DNA of 64,000 nucleotides from Xiphias gladius (Eukaryota > Chordata > Actinopteri > Istiophoriformes > Xiphiidae). The position numbers and the translations under genes are program-made. Below the pieces are notes generated by a model. That model worked only from the letters and a program-made list of their open reading frames with translations. It did not search any database and was not told the DNA's origin. Positions 57,901-64,000 of this stretch are shown here, one piece after another (positions within the stretch are counted from its first letter, which is position 1; every line of letters starts with the position of its first letter). The DNA is taken from positions 20,766,829 to 20,830,828 of the forward strand of contig NC_053418.1 of assembly GCF_016859285.1 (NCBI RefSeq). Reading direction: 5' to 3'.

Positions 57901-59480
57901 TGTGAACACTATCTAAAAAAAAAAAAATCCTGTATCTGATGTGATTAAAAAAGAACGGAAATAAATGAAAAATCTGAAATAAACAATCCATATTGGAGCT
58001 AATTTTGATATAATAAAATCAATATGTCGAGATATTCACCTGCGATTTAAATCCTACATCAAAATGTATTATTACTGTAGCAAGATTCTGCATTTGCCTT
58101 ATACAAGTACACATTTTTAGTGTGTAAGTGTTTATTTATTCTGTCACCTGTGTACCACACAGGAAATGAAATGGTAAAGCCTATGAGATAAATTTCCATC
58201 CAAATGTTACATTCAGTGTTAAGTTTCAGAAAAGCAGTTTTGTGCCTCTTTATGATTGCTATATGGATTAGTTTTAATTTATCAGCTAACCCAACGTACC
58301 ATTTTTATGATGTCGAAAAGATCTTTGCCAAAATAATCTTAGCTAATCTAAGTTTCACTTACTATCTTTTTGTAGAGCTTTAAACTGCATTTCTCTATCA
58401 TCAGAGGAATGAGGATGAAAATTTTCTCACATACCACAAAGGCCCTGAGTAGGGTGACAATGATATGGGTACTTGAAGGCGGTTACTTTTAGTTTTTTAC
58501 TTAAGAGCTCTAATTTTCACATTTATTGGATATCATTACATTTTTGCATTTTATTGCCACACACTTGGTCACGCTTTATCTGTAAAATCTTTGTTTTTTG
58601 TGGAAAAGATATTGATATGAAACTAAACCTGGATTGAGGAAAATGTTTTCAAACCAGGCAGCAATTAAACCTGCTATTCATCGGTGGGGAAACTGTGGGA
58701 GATGTTATTCACATAAAACTATTCTGTTCAAACTGTCTGATACATATAATACAACATATAATATGCAAAGAAAATAAAACCATTATTGCAGGTTTACAGC
58801 CAGCAATTACAACATGGCTTGTCATATAACTATATAAGGCCAAAAAGGTGGACATCTACAGTGTTAATTAAAGTGTGTACTTCAAATGTATTGCTCCTGC
58901 ACAGATGGGCCACATGAACTGTAAATGTAAAGAATGATAACAGTCATATCGTTGATTCTCATAATCTGAGGATCGTGTGTATTCATGTTCCTTCAACAGG
59001 ACAATGTCGAAGAGGAAGGGGAAAAGAAACTAGAGACTTGGCTGACCAGGATGTAAGGAGGAAGTCTGGGAGAGAGGCAGCTTTAATGCTGGACGGACAG
59101 AGGAGCAGTGAGGGTTCAGTTTGCTGTTAGCTAAGACACAACGGCCAGGCCGTAACTCTAGCCCACGGAGAGAGTAGCGCTGGTGTATTTTCTTCCACTG
59201 TAGGCAGGTAGATATCTTCACCTAGTGCCAACACACACCTGTGTGTAGATCACATGACCTGATCAGCACAGTGGGAACAGGCAGAAGGATGTAATCAGTC
59301 AGGGCAGCAGAGGAACAACCCAGGGAGGAAAAGTGATTAAGAATATTTCTGTGTATTTATTTTGTTTTATCTATAGTTAGATGTGTTCTATGTTCGAAAT
59401 GCTCCTCATAATCTAATGTAATATATTAACTAAGACAATCTTTTGCCTGTTTCAGGTGTAAAATTTGAAACATTTCTGGT
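54995..59480. other. Downstream intergenic DNA, no gene supported
   Basis: Only short open frames. One 69-codon minus-strand frame at 56642-56848 reads a smooth segment (QSMAAIVTMAGMEALRQAL, FANLATAVGGLTL) without a recognised family. A G+C-richer stretch lies at 57340-57640 (gag/gagg-rich, CCCCGGGGGG near 57520). A last exon or 3' UTR of a further gene cannot be excluded. Confidence 0.4.

Positions 59481-59481
<1 letters not shown>

Positions 59482-59575
<94 letters not shown>
59482..59575. repeat. (CA)n microsatellite, about 47 units
   Basis: 94 nt of uninterrupted CA in the intergenic region. Confidence 0.98.
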
Positions 59576-59579
<4 letters not shown>

Positions 59580-62170
59580 CTGCAAAATAAATCCAGCACA
59601 TGACTATTATATACTGTGATTTCAGGGTGTCTGATAATCTTGTTTTTGAGAATTTTCTTTTTGGGAATTAACAGCACTTGAATACAGTTAATTTAAAAAA
59701 ATCATACACATAATCCTTTGCACTTAATTTAGAAACAGCCATTTTCCATTTTGATGAGAGCCTGAGTAAAATTTTCAATTAGCTTCTGCTGAAATGCCAT
59801 GAGTTCACCTTAAAACAGCCTCTGAGCAATAACTACCATCCTGACCCCACTGAATAACTTAACATAAGAATAAATTGTATGTTCTGTACCCATTTCATTA
59901 ATAATACACAACTAATTTTCATACAGGATCTCTGCTCCCTGCCAACATAATCATAGTTGTCTATTTTTAGGCACAGGGCTTTAATTGGCATGAATATTCC
60001 AATGAGAGACAAAGAAGCATGTGTTGAAAAAGGCAGCGTAAACAGTGTGTGATTCCCCTAGAAAAAGAGAGAAGGAGGCAAAGATAGAGGGAGAGAAAGC
60101 ATTTTACATACAGTACAGTAAACAAACACATGTGCACAGAGACACACTGTCTATGAGTTCATCTTCATCATCACTATAATTTGGTTTGGAAACTTTGGCT
60201 TTGTCTAACTAATTTCTAAAAAACAGTATGCGTGTTTGTTGTGTGCATTATAGTATAGTAGAGATTTATATTATTGAAGGTTTACAGGGCAATTCTAGTT
60301 ATTATCAGTTATTACCAATCAAGTATTATTTCCTAGTTTTGGCCATATCTGATTGATTGATCGGTTGTGGCTTTGTACAGATAAACTTAAAATTAATCAT
60401 AAACAAAGTACAGCAGATAATTTTCATTTTTTGTGAGATCAGAGAAATCCCTGCTATGTTTACAGCCTGTTTACAGCCTTATATTCTATTTCTAATTGCC
60501 ACTTGGAGGTTGATGTGAATAGCTTCTCCCAGTGGGATTTGCATATTAACAGAAAATCCAATATGATACAATATATCCAATATCCAGTTAAAATAACTGC
60601 AATCATATCCGATACTGCAATCTATGCAAGTTTCAGGTAGCGGATAATTGAGAAATCAGTTGCAAGCAGGTGTTTGTGTTGCAAAAGACATGTTGCTTTT
60701 TCTTCGCTATAAATTTATTTATAATAACTTGTAAAACCATGTTGTTAGATGATGCTACAGTATGTTCTTAATGTCTGTCCTCATTAATTGTCTTGGGTTA
60801 TATCGCAAAATCTAGAGAATATTTCAAAAACGGGGACAATGTTCATTTAGAGCAAGCAACAAAAAGACAAGATCAAACCAAAAAGTGGCACAGCAAAATT
60901 AATTTGTGCATCTTTGCGAAATAGGCGCCGCTAAAGGCTTGATGACGCAGTGACTACTCACAGAGCTAGCTGGTGAAATACTGTTGCTGGCCAGCTCACA
61001 TCTAATGTGCTAGCGAGGCCAGGAAAATGCCAGGGCTTGTCAGTCACATTAGATCTCTGAGGTTTTTTCTCTTTCCTCTGTACTCCTCTCTAGCATTTTG
61101 TGGTAAGGATTAGCCACCACTTTCTATTTAATAAAGATTTACTGAACCTCTCTTAGCTAGCTAGCTTTCTAATGGTCAGTTAGCAAGCTCATTAGCTTGA
61201 TAGCTTATGGGACAATAATTTCAAAATTTATTCAAAAGACATATCCCAACCAACTCCCCTCTCATAACTGTCTAAAAAACATGCTTCTTTTGTGGGGCAA
61301 TTCGTACAGTGGCATTATAGCATTAAATAAAACTGGATAGTGGGACACAGCTAAGCTACAAAGCTTCCTTCATTTTGGACTCTGTCTCTCATTTTCTTCA
61401 AAAGACAGCATTGTCAAGATGACTTGTAAAATGTGTGGATTCATATGAAACACTTTACCAAAGCTGCATTTGAGATTTAAAAAAAAATTGCTCAGACTTA
61501 ATTGCCATCACAAGTGAATCCACTGATCATAGCCATTCCACTTAAATAAATTACATTTTGCAGCAAATCTTGCCGTTTTAAATGCTGGTGCGAATGTGCC
61601 TTTATAGAAATTTCTAAAAAAAAAAACAAAAAATCTATGAAATTATCTAAACCACATGTGTGTGCGTTTGAAGTGACAGGAGGTGCTCTGTGGTGAAACA
61701 GGCTCTGCTATCTGGTCCCTCAGTGATGGGCTGGGATGTGACAAGCTGCCAGCTCATATGGTGTTGAGCCTGAGTCACTTAGCTCTGGGCCGCCTCAGTC
61801 TTCAGGCTCAGACCCCTTCAGCCCAACCCTCCCGCATCCCCACTCTCTCTTCCTCAGTCACCACACACACACACACACCCATCCTCTCCCCCAGCCTAAT
61901 TTGGACCATTAGGGCCAAGACAGGAGAAGTCTCATTCTGCTGCACACACCCCACCTCTTCTCTTTCATTTTCTGTCATCTATTTTCCAGCGCCTTCTCTC
62001 CATTCCTCCATCTCGCTTCCTTCACATGCAGACGACCCGTCGGGACTAGTTGTTGACGGGGGAGTTAACAGTGCATTGTGATGGTGTTTAAAGGGTTCCA
62101 GCTCTATATGGCTGTCCGTTTAACTGGCTCCATGCCTCCTGATGATGGAGCCTTTATAGGTCATTTTGCC
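59576..62170. other. Intergenic DNA, nothing recognised
   Basis: AT-rich, with scattered GCTAGC words near 60966, 61010 and 61156-61165. The open frame at 61683-62081 is proline/serine-rich, low in complexity and lacks splice context. Confidence 0.4.
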
Positions 62171-62171
62171 C

Positions 62172-62246
<75 letters not shown>

Positions 62247-62279
62247 CATCCATCCATTCATCCATTCATCTATCTATCT
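62172..62279. repeat. (ATCT)n tetranucleotide microsatellite
   Basis: About 18 perfect ATCT units, followed by diverged ATCC/ATTC units. The Ile-Tyr-Leu-Ser open frames across it are artefacts. Confidence 0.97.
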
Positions 62280-64000
62280 TTTGCTGATCTTCTGTCTCTT
62301 TGCTCATTCATAAAAGCTGAGAAAAGCTTTTTAAACTGTTTATCGAGGAGTTGTTGTTGGCAGACTCGATAATATCATATTCCAGGCCTATATTATTTTC
62401 AATTTCTCTCAGGGAAATCATTCTTTGGCAGAGTTTGGCTGAGAAAAAACTCTATATTGTTTCTTAGAGTGCAGTCACACAAGAAAGACTCAGATTTCTC
62501 TTAATCCCATATCAGAATGTCTGTGGTATGAAACTGAGGCTATGAATAAATGGGAGATGTCAAATTTGTCGCGCTATCACTTACAAAAATTTGTGATATT
62601 GTGCTACATTGAACAGAGGCACACAGGTGTCGCTATCCAAACAATCTCCATTCATATTAATGTACAACAATAATGTGCAATATTCACATTTTTGTGTGTT
62701 CAGTACCGACTAAAAGACTCACAAGGTTACATTAGCAATTAATTGGAATGCTGTGATGGGAAGTGTATTTTTGTTCACAAATTAGTACCACACTGTACAG
62801 TTCTTTTCATTAAATTATCACAAAATGATTGGGAAATTAGAGAACTATATAGGCGTTCACAACTTTGGATTAAAAAAGAAAACACACATCTTCAGGTTTT
62901 TATTAATGTTATTTGGAACTTTTTGATAAAAGACAACCAAGAAACAACAAAGGAGATGCTGAGATAAACTTTAGATCTAGTGTCCAAAGCTGCCATAATG
63001 TAAATGTCCCTACAGGCTTAAATTGTCCCCACTGATGTCCAATGAGTGAACTTTAGAAAGGTTAATTTAAGCACTTCATATAAAATACAACTCATCATGG
63101 TCCACTAAGTTGCAGTTGAGTTGATTTGATTTCTGATATGATCAGTGAAGGGACCCCATGTCTTAACAAGTTACCAGTAGGAGTCAGATGAGTTGTACCT
63201 AATGTCTAAATAAGCACAGGAACTACTTCTTAAAACAAAGAAGGGAGGTTGGTTTCCATTCTCTCAAAATACCCTTTTAGGTATGGCAATACAAGACATT
63301 AAAACCTGAGTGGTCAAATAAGGCAGTTTGAAGGAGAGTCCACCTATTTTCAGTTTTATTGATAAAGTAAGAGTGCGGGGTTGGTTTGTGTGGTAATAGC
63401 TGAAATATCTTAACTAACAAATACCTGCCATTTGGTTCTTAGAAATGGTTCTTACTGTATATGATGGGTGTGTTGATGTGGAGAAAACATGAAGCGACGA
63501 GGTGATGGAGCGGAGTGGAGAGGAAGGGTGGGGATCTGGAGAGGAAGGGAAGTAAAGGATGGAAGGACCAAAGGACAGGAAGGGGGAATAGAGGACCATT
63601 ACTACACTGTTAGACATCATTAGTGATTCAGCCTCAGGCCAGAGCCACTAATGGGGGTCTCTCTGCCTCTCGCTCCCTCTTCCTCTATCTCACACACACA
63701 ACAATCACATTCAAAATGGACACTACATGTACAGATATGAATTCATGCATGCTTCAGCGCTTAGAGCTATACAAGCAGACACGTGAATACACATGTACAC
63801 AACTATGCACACAGACACACACACACAGCTGAGCTGCCATGTCCAATCCAATAAGGTTTTGTGCAGAGTTTAAAATAACAAATTGCTGAATCTACACTTC
63901 CTTTCGCTACCTCAAACTGTTTCTGCCTTAATTTTAGTGCAAATCTGTACTGTACATATTGTTCTGATGCATTGAAATTGCTTTAATAATACACACTGCA
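62280..64000. other. Intergenic DNA, nothing recognised
   Basis: No exon-like open frame with splice sites and no recognised repeat. A purine-rich stretch lies at 63475-63600 (GGAGAGGAAGG words). Confidence 0.4.

Noticed and set aside
61683-62081. 132-codon Pro/Ser/His-rich open frame
   Set aside because: Low complexity, contains a CA tract, and lacks splice context or a recognised domain.

Overview
The window is vertebrate nuclear DNA, almost certainly from a teleost and probably a percomorph. The evidence is spliced genes with GT-AG introns, polyadenylation signals, very long (CA)n/(GT)n tracts, Tc1/mariner remnants, and short dispersed repeats of types I recognise as common in percomorph genomes. 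There are no bacterial operons, CRISPR arrays or phage-like features, and I found no convincing tRNA or rRNA gene. Most long open frames in the window are microsatellite or intron artefacts.

Layout, left to right. (1) 514-3819, minus: the first six coding exons of a retinal dehydrogenase best matching ALDH1A1; the catalytic half lies beyond base 1. Its TATA promoter is near 3872-3881. (2) About 4.1-6.9 kb: divergent intergenic space with one hAT-like repeat and one unexplained GC-rich block. (3) 7303-12163, plus: a complete cytochrome P450 of family 1, best read as cyp1d1 (532 aa, seven coding exons). (4) 12.2-15.9 kb: no gene seen. (5) 15909-24631, minus: a kinesin-14 (C-terminal motor) locus whose motor exons carry stops and frameshifts while the upstream coiled-coil exons remain clean; treated as a pseudogene. 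(6) 27.1-32.4 kb, plus: annexin A1, complete (337 aa, 11 coding exons, TATA promoter, polyA signal). (7) 33528-54450, plus: mfsd3, a 12-TM major facilitator protein (421 aa, five exons) with very large introns full of transposon remnants and microsatellites. (8) 55-64 kb: no supported gene.

The linkage ALDH1A1 - CYP1D1 - ANXA1 matches the human 9q21 neighbourhood (ALDH1A1, the pseudogene CYP1D1P, ANXA1). This supports the gene names independently of the protein matches. An intact-looking aldh1a1 N-terminal half here is notable because teleosts are usually described as lacking aldh1a1. Functionally, aldh1a1 would oxidise retinal to retinoic acid in the cytosol, cyp1d1 would be an ER monooxygenase, anxa1 a calcium-dependent membrane-binding protein, and mfsd3 a membrane transporter of unknown substrate. 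They form no known pathway; their grouping reflects conserved synteny.

I found no wholly new system. The most useful leads are the retained aldh1a1, the motor-specific decay of the kinesin with its 5' half preserved, the unusual splice signals of cyp1d1, and gene-structure changes in cyp1d1 (intron gain) and anxa1 (intron loss).
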